Shown here: in pieces, positions 1-6,708 of the stretch
Position numbering within the stretch: position 1 is the stretch's first letter
Layout: the number at the start of each line of letters is the position of its first letter
NCBI GenBank assembly: GCA_012799115.1
Contig: JAAZLY010000079.1
Span: 1-12,363, forward strand
Length of the DNA: 12,363 nt
Source of the DNA: Bacillota bacterium
Lineage (GTDB): Bacteria; Bacillota; Limnochordia; Darwinibacteriales; Darwinibacteriaceae
Reading direction: 5' to 3'
Made by a program: the position numbers and the translations under genes
Notes under the pieces: model-generated
Database searches by the model: none
The model's input: only the letters and a program-made list of their open reading frames with translations
Told to the model about the DNA's origin: nothing

Positions 1-804
1 GGCCAGACTATCAAAGTGATTGTGGACGTTCCGGGCCTCGATCGGGAGTATCAAGCTGAGATCATGGGCTCCGATCAACGCTTGGACTTGGCTGTCCTTA
101 AGATCATCAATGAACAGGAGCATGTTTTCCCAACTGTGCCCTTGGGCGATTCTGATCAATCGAGAATCGGTGAGTGGATGATCGCTATCGGCAATCCCTA
201 CGGCGAATCCTTGCACCATACCGTAACGGTTGGGGTACTCAGCGCCAAGGGTCGCGAGATTAACATTCGCAGCCAGGAAACAGGAGAAGTGCAAGTCTAC
301 GAGAACCTGATGCAGACAGATGCTGCCATTAACAGCGGTAACTCTGGTGGACCACTCCTGAACATGCAAGGTGAGGTCATCGGTATTAACACCGCCGTTC
401 ATGCCAGTGCACAGGGAATTGGTTTTGCCATACCCATCAATGTGGCCAAGGACGTCTTGGAAGAGCTCATGACAACCGGCAGTGTCAGTCTGCCAAGTCA
501 ACCCTGGATTGGTGTATATCATCAAAACCTGACTGAGAGTATGGCGGAGCAATTGCGACTTCCCGACAACAAGGGAGTGTTGGTTCTGGACGTCATCCAA
601 GGCTCACCCGCTTCAGAAGCAGGGCTTAAGGCTTGGGACGTGATCCGACGCATTGGAGACGATGATGTCTTCTCCACCGACGATGTGGTTGAGGCAATTA
701 GTCAATACGATGTAGGTGATGAGGTAATGCTCACAGTAATGCGCCAAGGCGAAATTCTCCTCATTCCACTCACACTTGGGGATAAGCCCGCCCACCTTAG
801 ATAG
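1..804 (+). CDS. htrA: HtrA/DegP-family serine protease, C-terminal part (5' end outside window)
   Basis: Secreted or membrane-anchored trypsin-like protease of the HtrA/DegP family, which degrades or refolds damaged envelope proteins. The frame is open from base 1, so the GTG at 16 is not the true start; the N-terminal anchor and catalytic His lie off the window. Numbering from base 1, the catalytic Asp is residue 29 in LDLAVLK and the nucleophile Ser is residue 115 in GNSGGP (bases 343-345). The substrate-strand segment GIGFAIP follows. One PDZ domain fills about residues 170-262, with its GSPASEAGL and WDVIRRIGD segments clear. Only one PDZ is present, as in Gram-positive HtrA/YycK-type proteins. 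In many Firmicutes a yycK-like htrA lies behind the walRK two-component cluster, but nothing here shows that. The gene ends at a terminator shared with convergent ftsH. Confidence 0.95.
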   Translation, partial: GQTIKVIVDVPGLDREYQAEIMGSDQRLDLAVLKIINEQEHVFPTVPLGDSDQSRIGEWMIAIGNPYGESLHHTVTVGVLSAKGREINIRSQETGEVQVYENLMQTDAAINSGNSGGPLLNMQGEVIGINTAVHASAQGIGFAIPINVAKDVLEELMTTGSVSLPSQPWIGVYHQNLTESMAEQLRLPDNKGVLVLDVIQGSPASEAGLKAWDVIRRIGDDDVFSTDDVVEAISQYDVGDEVMLTVMRQGEILLIPLTLGDKPAHLR

Positions 805-824
805 ATCATAGGTCAGCTTGAACA

Positions 825-852
825 AAAAACGACCCAGAAACGGGTCGTTTTT
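825..852. terminator. Bidirectional Rho-independent terminator between htrA and ftsH
   Basis: An 11-bp perfect stem (arms 825-835 and 842-852) closes a 6-nt loop. The arms are AAAAACGACCC and its complement, so the hairpin is preceded by an A-run and followed by a T-run and has a U-tract on either strand. It lies 20 bases past the htrA stop and about 20 bases past the ftsH stop, so it can end both convergent transcripts. Confidence 0.92.
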
Positions 853-871
853 CTATTCTTAGTTTGAATAC

Positions 872-2812
872 CTAGATCGTACTTTCCGGTGCTGGCCTGA
901 GCTGCTCACTACTACGGGTCTTTGTGGTCTCGGCTTCGTCCTCAACCTTAACATCATCCTGCAGCTCGGTGGTAGCCTGTTCCTCTACACCCGGCTCTAG
1001 TGCCGCGGGCTCCCCGCTTTCCATGATGGCCAAGAACTCTTCTCTACCTAGGGTCTCAACCTCCAGAAGTGCATCTGCCACTGCATCGAGCTTGGCCCGA
1101 TGTTCAGTGAGTAAGGATTTGGCTGTTTCATAGCTCGACTCAACAAGTTTGTGGACTTCTTCATCGATGATCTCAGCTACACCTTCACTGTAGTTGCGCT
1201 CCCGGGAAATGTCTCTGCCTAAGAATACCAAATCTTCGCCATTAGGCCGGCCAAAGGTCAAAGGCCCAAGTCGTGGGCTCATTCCCCACTCCATAACCAT
1301 CTTACGAGCAATACGCGTCACACGTTCTAAGTCATTGGAAGCACCAGTACTGATCTCATCCAGGGCTAACTCTTCGGCGGCTCTGCCACCAAGCAAGTTC
1401 ACGAGCTCGTCCTTCAACTTGGAGCGGCTAGCCACAAAGCGCTCTTCTTCAGGTAGCATCATGGTATAACCGCCGGCTCCACCCCGGCCCACAATCGTTA
1501 CTTTATGGACTGGATCGCCATGTTTCGAGAAGTGAGCTACCACTGCATGACCTGCTTCATGATAGGCAAATACTTTACGGTCAATCTCATGGAGCCTCCG
1601 ATTCTTCTTCTCTGGACCCATAACGACCCGATCAATCGCCTCTTCCACATCGGGCATGGTAATTGTCTTACGATTGCCTCGAGCGGCTAGAATGGCCGAT
1701 TCATTCAACACATTCTCAAGGTCTGCACCTGAGAAGCCCGGCGTCCGCCTGGCAATGACCTTCAGATCAACTTCAGGTTGCAGAGGTTTTCCACGGCTGT
1801 GGATCTTGAGGATCTCAGTACGTCCCTGCAAATCAGGGCGATCCACAACGACCTTACGATCAAATCGTCCAGGTCGTAGCAATGCGGGGTCAAGGACATC
1901 AGCCCTGTTCGTCGCGGCCATAATGATAATTCCGGAGTTTGTTTCAAACCCATCCATCTCAACCAACAGCTGATTCAAGGTTTGCTCTCGCTCATCATGT
2001 CCGCCACCTAGACCTGCACCGCGCTGGCGACCAACGGCATCGAGTTCGTCGATAAAAATGAGGCAAGGTGCATTCTTCTTAGCGTTTTCAAAAAGATCCC
2101 GCACTCTCGAGGCACCAACACCCACGAACATTTCTACAAACTCGGATCCACTAATGCTAAAAAACGGTACCCCTGCTTCACCAGCAACAGCCCTGGCTAG
2201 CAGAGTCTTACCTGTACCAGGAGGTCCCACCAAGAGGACACCCTTGGGTATCTTGGCTCCAACATCATTGAACTTCTTCGGATGTTTCAAGAAGTCTACA
2301 ATTTCAACGAGTTCCTGTTTGGCCTCATCGACTCCAGCTACATGATCGAAGGTAACTTTTCTCTTGTCTTCATGATGCAAACGGGCTCGACTCTTGCCAA
2401 AGGACATGGCACGATTGTTGCCACCCTGCATTTGATTCATGATAAACAACCAGAACAAGGCCAATACGACGATAAAAATGATGTTCGGCAAAAGCGCCAT
2501 CCACCATGGAGGTTGCGGCGGTAATTCTGCCTCTAACTGTACATTACGGGTTTCTAAGCGGTCGGCGATGTCTGCCATCTTGCCCACAGGCACTAGAGCG
2601 GTAAACACAGTGCCGTCTCGGAGCCGACCTTCGACATGCTGATCTCCTACTAGTTTGACAGATGCCACTCGATCATCATCGATGAATTGAAGAAGCTCTG
2701 AGTAATACAGTTCCTTGGCAGGAGATGCTGGCGAATAAAGATTACTAACAATCGATACTGCAATAATGGCAATCAGCAAGTATAAGCTGATGCCGCGAAG
2801 GAATTTATTCAA
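872..2812 (-). CDS. ftsH: ATP-dependent zinc metalloprotease FtsH
   Basis: Membrane-anchored AAA+ protease that forms hexamers and degrades misfolded membrane proteins and some regulators; it is needed for sporulation in Bacillus. The 646 residues are normal family length. Two N-terminal membrane helices (about 7-27 and 107-126) flank a small extracytoplasmic domain. Walker A GPPGTGKT is at 196-203, the pore-loop FVG at 229-231, Walker B LIFIDE at 251-256, and the second region of homology (about 302-319) carries arginine fingers R313 and R316. The zinc site is HEAGH at 418-422, with the third ligand probably D494. The last 50 residues are acidic and low in complexity, as is common. The start is TTG (2810-2812), chosen because GGGAGGG (2819-2825) lies 6 nt upstream and translation enters the first helix at once. 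The gene has its own promoter right behind tilS. Confidence 0.98.
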   Translation of the reverse strand: MNKFLRGISLYLLIAIIAVSIVSNLYSPASPAKELYYSELLQFIDDDRVASVKLVGDQHVEGRLRDGTVFTALVPVGKMADIADRLETRNVQLEAELPPQPPWWMALLPNIIFIVVLALFWLFIMNQMQGGNNRAMSFGKSRARLHHEDKRKVTFDHVAGVDEAKQELVEIVDFLKHPKKFNDVGAKIPKGVLLVGPPGTGKTLLARAVAGEAGVPFFSISGSEFVEMFVGVGASRVRDLFENAKKNAPCLIFIDELDAVGRQRGAGLGGGHDEREQTLNQLLVEMDGFETNSGIIIMAATNRADVLDPALLRPGRFDRKVVVDRPDLQGRTEILKIHSRGKPLQPEVDLKVIARRTPGFSGADLENVLNESAILAARGNRKTITMPDVEEAIDRVVMGPEKKNRRLHEIDRKVFAYHEAGHAVVAHFSKHGDPVHKVTIVGRGGAGGYTMMLPEEERFVASRSKLKDELVNLLGGRAAEELALDEISTGASNDLERVTRIARKMVMEWGMSPRLGPLTFGRPNGEDLVFLGRDISRERNYSEGVAEIIDEEVHKLVESSYETAKSLLTEHRAKLDAVADALLEVETLGREEFLAIMESGEPAALEPGVEEQATTELQDDVKVEDEAETTKTRSSEQLRPAPESTI

Positions 2813-2867
2813 GTTTTGCCCTCCCTTTCCGGAGCCAAGAGCATGACAAATAGCGATACGTTAGTCA

Positions 2868-2896
2868 ATTATAACATAAGGGTTTGGGCGTGACAA
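2868..2896 (-). promoter_or_regulatory. Sigma-A promoter of ftsH
   Basis: On the minus strand, -35 TTGTCA (2891-2896) and -10 TATAAT (2868-2873) are separated by 17 bp. TG one base before the -10 makes an extended -10 element. Transcription should begin near 2861, giving a leader of about 50 nt before the ribosome site at 2819-2825. The promoter lies in the 97-bp gap after tilS, so ftsH need not depend on the spoIIE-tilS transcript, although no terminator separates them. Confidence 0.85.
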
Positions 2897-2909
2897 TCAT
2901 TCGTAAGCA

Positions 2910-4253
2910 TTATTTCAGGCTCAAACGTAGCACCCTTTTTGTGTCCTTAGTAATGGCCCCCTTCGAGCTTCGACGTAGGGTAGGAATCCACAAAATGTCG
3001 TCTTGGTCACAGACAAGTGGAAAATAATCTCTCTCTTCCAGGGGGACATAATGGTCAATCATCAGATCCTTGACTTTCTTGGTTCCTCCTCCAAAAAGCG
3101 CAATTCTATCTCCCGCCTGCCGCGGCCGTACCATCAGAGGTAATGCTAGAGTATCAAGGTCAAAGTCCTCGCAACTCTCTTCTGGCTCAAGAATCTGACC
3201 CTCAAAGACCTGAGCTCGGATTGCAAAAGAGCCAACCCGGAGCTCATCCTGTAACTTGAGCTCACTAGGGGCCCAAGCTTTGGCGACAAACCCACCGACA
3301 AAAATATACTCAGGGGTAGCAGAGACAGTGCACTGTGGTAGCGAGAGGCGAAAACTTGAGTCTTCCCTTAATCTCTCACGCCACTCTTCTATATGACTAA
3401 AGCCGATTTGCAGCAGATTCCCCTTGTAGCACTGCAGAAGACTTCTGAGTACGCGCCGCTGCATCGATGTGGATAACGGGGCGAAGACCTTACGGGGGAA
3501 TGTCACTTGCCCACTACGCCATTTAAGATGCCTTAAGGCAATGGATTCTGCCGTTTTTTGCAGTTCCAATTCATCTTCCCTTGCTAGATCGGCGAGCTGA
3601 ATGAGCTGAGAGACCATTTCTGGGTTATACTCCCTGATAAGAAGGGGAAGCAGCTCCTGCCTGACTTTGTTGCGAAGATACACTGGTTCAAAATTGCTTT
3701 CATCCAAGACATAGGGTATCTCAAAATCCGCACAATATTGGAGGAGCTCCTCTTTGTAGAAATCTAACAGGGGACGGATAAAAGGACCCCTCTGTTTTGG
3801 AATCCCAGCGAGTCCATGCAAGCCAGAACCTCTGATCATACGCATTAGCACTGTCTCAGCCTGATCATCGCCATGATGACCAAGGGCAATACGGTGATAA
3901 CCATTTGCTTCAGCGAAGTTGCGCAAGAGTTGGTAGCGAATTTTCCGAGCCCCCTGCTGTTTTGACTCGCCACTTTCTGATAGGAAACCAGTGATGTCAT
4001 AGGACTCGATCTGCGCTGGAATGTCGAGTTTCTGTGCATACTCCTCCACAAACTTGGCCTCTTTGGAAGCGTTGGCACGGAAACCGTGATTCAAATGGAA
4101 GAGTCCAATTTTCTTGGCGTTGTAGCGCCAAAGAAGGTGCAGAAGAACCATAGAATCTGGTCCGCCACTGACCGCAACCAAGATACGATCTTGCCTTGTT
4201 ACAGAGAGCTTTTGTAAATTGTCTAGAAATCGCGAAAACAGATCTCTATCCAC
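2910..4253 (-). CDS. tilS: tRNA(Ile)-lysidine synthetase TilS
   Basis: Cytosolic enzyme that uses ATP and lysine to turn C34 of the CAU-anticodon isoleucine tRNA into lysidine, so the tRNA reads AUA and accepts Ile instead of Met; usually essential. The 447 residues carry the PP-loop SGGPDS at 29-34, GHHGDDQAET at 125-134, the DESN (184-187) and RNKVR segments of the N-terminal catalytic domain, a middle helical domain, and the TilS C-terminal domain at about 371-445 with RPRQAGDRI and the KKVKDLMID segment. The frame stays open up to 4313, but the best start is GTG at 4251-4253, with GGAGG 10 nt upstream and conserved residues starting soon after. That start lies within the spoIIE reading frame, giving an 8-bp overlap and probable translational coupling. 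No hprT fusion or neighbour is present. Confidence 0.95.
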   Translation of the reverse strand: MDRDLFSRFLDNLQKLSVTRQDRILVAVSGGPDSMVLLHLLWRYNAKKIGLFHLNHGFRANASKEAKFVEEYAQKLDIPAQIESYDITGFLSESGESKQQGARKIRYQLLRNFAEANGYHRIALGHHGDDQAETVLMRMIRGSGLHGLAGIPKQRGPFIRPLLDFYKEELLQYCADFEIPYVLDESNFEPVYLRNKVRQELLPLLIREYNPEMVSQLIQLADLAREDELELQKTAESIALRHLKWRSGQVTFPRKVFAPLSTSMQRRVLRSLLQCYKGNLLQIGFSHIEEWRERLREDSSFRLSLPQCTVSATPEYIFVGGFVAKAWAPSELKLQDELRVGSFAIRAQVFEGQILEPEESCEDFDLDTLALPLMVRPRQAGDRIALFGGGTKKVKDLMIDHYVPLEERDYFPLVCDQDDILWIPTLRRSSKGAITKDTKRVLRLSLK

Positions 4254-6303
4254 TGGATTGCACCCTCCTATAGCTTGAAAGCTCACAATCGGCTCTGACC
4301 AGCCGCACGACAACGACCATCATATCGTCTTCTACACGTCCATCGGCCACATCAATGCTATCCGCCAAAATGGTCTCAGCTAAGACGGACATATCATCGC
4401 AGAGCTTAAGGCGTCGCAAGTTCCAACACATCCACTCATCCTGACGTGCCACTTTGCGCTGCGCATCTAGGACGCCATCGGTCGTCATGATTAACACTTC
4501 GCCTTCCTGCAGCATTCTCCTATCGGATTCCACATCCACTTGCGACAAAACACCGACCGGCAAAGCGTGGTTATGGATGATTTCCACCTCGCGACCCCGT
4601 TTAATGAAACTCGGGGCTGCTCCGATCTTAACAAACTCCAGCTGGCCTGAGAAAAGATCGACTACGACCATATCGATGGTCACAAACATGTCATCTTGGT
4701 TTCGTAACATGAGCAAACGATTAATCAAAGAGACCGATGTTGCAAGGTCATAACCCGCCTTGATCATACGTTCCAGGAGACGAAGAGTAACATTGCTTTC
4801 GGTATGAGCCTTTAAACCGACCCCCATTCCATCGCTTAAGACGATGGCAACTTTACTTGAGGCAACTTCAAAGGTGATTTGATTATCTCCCGAAATATCC
4901 CTGCTGGCGACTTTCGCTCTTCCAATTTCCACCTTAAAACGAGGACAGGGCAAAATCTTGAAGCCACAAATCCCCTCTTCCCTGCAAGTGCAGCTCGATA
5001 CGCCGTAACGCTGAGAGGCAATGGTCCCGCTCGCAAACTCAGCAACCTCCCTACAGAAGGTCTTGCTCTGACACGTCTCATTGCGAGCACCGTAGATCTC
5101 AAACCCATCTAGAGTAGGCAGCACTGTAATATAGGCGAGATCAACTCCAGAGAACTGGCGGAGCAGTACTTCTTCGAGCTCTCTAGTAAAGGCAGCCTCC
5201 GGCGAAAATGATGTCTTCATCGTCTTTAGCAGTTCGGCCATACCATGCATTTGCCTGTGAAAGAGGGGATTTTCGTTATCGAGCAGAGTATTTTCCAGTT
5301 CTTCAAAAACAGTGAGATAACCATCGATCTTCTGGTCAAATACTTTCTTTAGATGCTCATCATAGCCCTTGTTTTGTTGTTCAAAAGGCTCCGTACCTGG
5401 GATGATTCGCTTGAGTAAGTTCAATTTCGTTTGTGGTACCCGACTTGAGACCAAGGCTGCCGCCAAGGCAACAAGAAGCCAGGCCAAGATCCCGGCATCA
5501 ACGGGCCTAGAAGTGGAGAAAATGAGCGCGAGAAGAGGTCCAAGATAATATCCCCAGCTAAATTTGTGGAGAAAGCCAGTCAAGAGACTAGAAGTAACAA
5601 TAAACAGCACCATTTCTACGGGTTCCCCAAGGAGCATGGCCAGTAGTGCCAAGGTAGGTCCCAAAATACAAGAAATGCCCAGTCCACCTAAGCGCGCCCC
5701 TAACAGAATCAGGACAAAGATTAGGAATAGACGGGGCGAGATACCTCCAAAGCTCCAGTCAATGGATAATATCAAGGTAAGAGCCAAGCCAAATGTATAC
5801 ACTTCACCCCAAGCCAACTGCTTACCAAAACAGCGTTCAAGGGCAGGATAGATCAGACGGTAGAAAAACAGAGCAAACACGCATTCTGTAATTGCGATAA
5901 TAAACACCATGGGAACCGGATACAAAAGATGGTGCAAGGCATGCTTGACGAGGAGAAGGCTGCCAATGAGCCACCTCCTGCCGACTTTTTCGCCTACACC
6001 AGGCCCTAGAGTCAGAACCGCAAGAGCACCATAATACGGCAAGGAAGAAACTACGCCGATCTGACTCGTAATCCCTAGCGCTACTCCCATTAAGGGGAGA
6101 ATAACTCCCTTCGGTCGCAGTCTCCGGTAGACTGCTATGTAAGCTAGACCAAGGGGCCAGATCTCGCCGAAAATGGAAGCACGGCCGAGGAGACATCCAA
6201 TGATGCCCCATGCAAGCGGAGAGTCAGCCCACTGGATTAACACTTCGTAGATCGATCGATTGCCCTCCTTCGACGGTAGAGGGACAGACAAGACCTTTGC
6301 CAC
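4246..6303 (-). CDS. spoIIE: Stage II sporulation protein E, PP2C-type phosphatase
   Basis: Integral membrane serine phosphatase that works at the polar septum. It dephosphorylates the anti-anti-sigma factor SpoIIAA, which frees sigma-F in the forespore, and it interacts with FtsZ. The N-terminal 290 residues are a series of hydrophobic membrane segments. A linker of about 100 residues follows, then a Cys-containing region (about 410-455) and the PP2C domain (about 460-670). The metal-binding acidic residues sit in SDGMG (D491), TTDGV (D609) and VEDDMMVVVV (D659/D660), all aligned with the SpoIIE family pattern. At 685 residues it is shorter than the roughly 800-830 of Bacillus SpoIIE. The start is GTG at 6301-6303, with AAGGAG (6312-6317) 8 nt upstream. 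It is first in a spoIIE-tilS transcript and overlaps tilS by 8 bp. Confidence 0.96.
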   Translation of the reverse strand: MAKVLSVPLPSKEGNRSIYEVLIQWADSPLAWGIIGCLLGRASIFGEIWPLGLAYIAVYRRLRPKGVILPLMGVALGITSQIGVVSSLPYYGALAVLTLGPGVGEKVGRRWLIGSLLLVKHALHHLLYPVPMVFIIAITECVFALFFYRLIYPALERCFGKQLAWGEVYTFGLALTLILSIDWSFGGISPRLFLIFVLILLGARLGGLGISCILGPTLALLAMLLGEPVEMVLFIVTSSLLTGFLHKFSWGYYLGPLLALIFSTSRPVDAGILAWLLVALAAALVSSRVPQTKLNLLKRIIPGTEPFEQQNKGYDEHLKKVFDQKIDGYLTVFEELENTLLDNENPLFHRQMHGMAELLKTMKTSFSPEAAFTRELEEVLLRQFSGVDLAYITVLPTLDGFEIYGARNETCQSKTFCREVAEFASGTIASQRYGVSSCTCREEGICGFKILPCPRFKVEIGRAKVASRDISGDNQITFEVASSKVAIVLSDGMGVGLKAHTESNVTLRLLERMIKAGYDLATSVSLINRLLMLRNQDDMFVTIDMVVVDLFSGQLEFVKIGAAPSFIKRGREVEIIHNHALPVGVLSQVDVESDRRMLQEGEVLIMTTDGVLDAQRKVARQDEWMCWNLRRLKLCDDMSVLAETILADSIDVADGRVEDDMMVVVVRLVRADCELSSYRRVQSSG
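4264..4268 (-). promoter_or_regulatory. Ribosome binding site that decides the tilS start
   Basis: GGAGG on the minus strand, inside the spoIIE coding sequence, 10 nt before the GTG at 4253. The spacing is a little long. It argues against the longer open frame starting at 4313, which would add 20 residues with no family similarity that I recognise. Confidence 0.65.
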
Positions 6304-6334
6304 TAGATCATCTCCTTCTTACCCCATGTCTACA

Positions 6335-6368
6335 ATCATAGCAAGATGTAAATCGTGGATCTGTCGAA
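6335..6368 (-). promoter_or_regulatory. Putative Spo0A-activated sigma-A promoter of spoIIE with a 0A box
   Basis: On the minus strand there is a -10 TATGAT (6335-6340) and, 21 bp upstream, a -35-like TCGACA (6362-6367). That hexamer is part of TTCGACA (6362-6368), whose complement is the exact 0A box TGTCGAA. A spacer of about 21-22 bp with a 0A box over the -35 region is the known layout of Spo0A-activated sigma-A promoters such as spoIIG and spoIIE of Bacillus subtilis. Transcription would start near 6328, about 25 nt before the gene. A second, one-mismatch box (TCTCGAA on the minus strand) is at 6403-6409. A 7-mer is expected about 1.5 times by chance in this window on both strands, so the case rests on position and spacing. 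Confidence 0.75.
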
Positions 6369-6417
6369 GGGTGTGGCCTAGAGTGACTACTTATCTTCTT
6401 TTTTCGAGATAAAGGAA

Positions 6418-6444
6418 AAAACCCTACAAAATTTGTAGGGTTTT
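6418..6444 (-). terminator. Rho-independent terminator of tRNA-Met
   Basis: An 11-bp perfect stem (arms 6418-6428 and 6434-6444) with a 5-nt loop. On the minus strand the stem runs into a T-run opposite the A-run at 6416-6421. It lies 13 nt past the tRNA-Met CCA end and upstream of the spoIIE promoter, so it insulates spoIIE from the strong tRNA promoter. Confidence 0.9.
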
Positions 6445-6457
6445 GTTGGTTTCTAAT

Positions 6458-6534
6458 TGGTAGCGGCGGCTGGATTTGAACCAGCGACTCTACGGGTATG
6501 AACCGTATGCTCTGACCAACTGAGCTACGCCGCC
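6458..6534 (-). tRNA. tRNA-Met (CAT), elongator, with encoded CCA
   Basis: The 77-nt minus-strand cloverleaf has acceptor arm GGCGGCG paired with CGCCGCT (a G1-U72 wobble at the end), D-arm GCTC/GAGC, anticodon stem TACGG/CCGTA with loop TTCATAC, T-stem GCTGG/CCAGC with TTCAAAT loop, discriminator A and encoded CCA (6458-6460). It lacks the three G-C pairs of the initiator anticodon stem. The acceptor arm and anticodon arm closely resemble the Bacillus elongator tRNA-Met, so I call it Met and not the CAU tRNA-Ile that TilS modifies. As I recall, B. subtilis also carries tRNA genes including Met just upstream of spoIIE. Confidence 0.95.
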
Positions 6535-6546
6535 AGACACTTACTT

Positions 6547-6575
6547 ATTATACCCAGGCCTTACAGCAAAGTCAA
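6547..6575 (-). promoter_or_regulatory. Sigma-A promoter of tRNA-Met
   Basis: Minus-strand -35 TTGACT (6570-6575), 17-bp spacer, -10 TATAAT (6547-6552). The -10 ends 12 nt before the mature tRNA 5' end, leaving a leader of only about 5 nt, the same geometry as the tRNA-Asp promoter in this window. Near-consensus, as expected for a stable RNA gene. Confidence 0.88.
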
Positions 6576-6638
6576 GAGTACTTTGCGCAATTACTTTTGC
6601 CTTTTGGAGGTATTTCCACTGGGCATGGAGCAAGATTC

Positions 6639-6667
6639 TTTAATTTTGCTGTTCCCCGTGCTATAAT
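6639..6667 (+). promoter_or_regulatory. Promoter of the YibE/F gene, extended -10
   Basis: Plus-strand -10 TATAAT (6662-6667), preceded by TGC, which makes an extended -10 (TGnTATAAT). At 17 bp upstream only a weak -35, TTTAAT (6639-6644), is seen, so the extended -10 probably carries recognition. The start would be near 6674, about 35 nt before the ATG. It diverges from the tRNA-Met promoter; between the two (6576-6638) I see nothing else. Confidence 0.7.
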
Positions 6668-6708
6668 GAGGCAATACGCGTTAGTTTGCACCATCTGGAG
6701 GTCATCCT

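Noticed and set aside
2630..2636. A second exact 0A box (TTCGACA).
   Set aside because: It lies inside ftsH coding sequence away from any promoter, and about 1.5 such 7-mers are expected by chance in the window.
4254..4313. Longer N-terminus for TilS starting at 4313.
   Set aside because: The extra 20 residues are the out-of-frame reading of the spoIIE 3' end; a ribosome site and the usual TilS N-terminus support GTG 4253.
5837..6211. A 124-codon minus-strand frame within spoIIE.
   Set aside because: It is an alternative frame inside the membrane part of SpoIIE with no family similarity.
6458..6534. A CAT-anticodon tRNA close to tilS could be the TilS substrate, tRNA-Ile2.
   Set aside because: The acceptor arm GGCGGCG/CGCCGCT, the G1-U72 end and the TACGG/CCGTA anticodon stem match elongator tRNA-Met of Bacillus, not the CAU tRNA-Ile.
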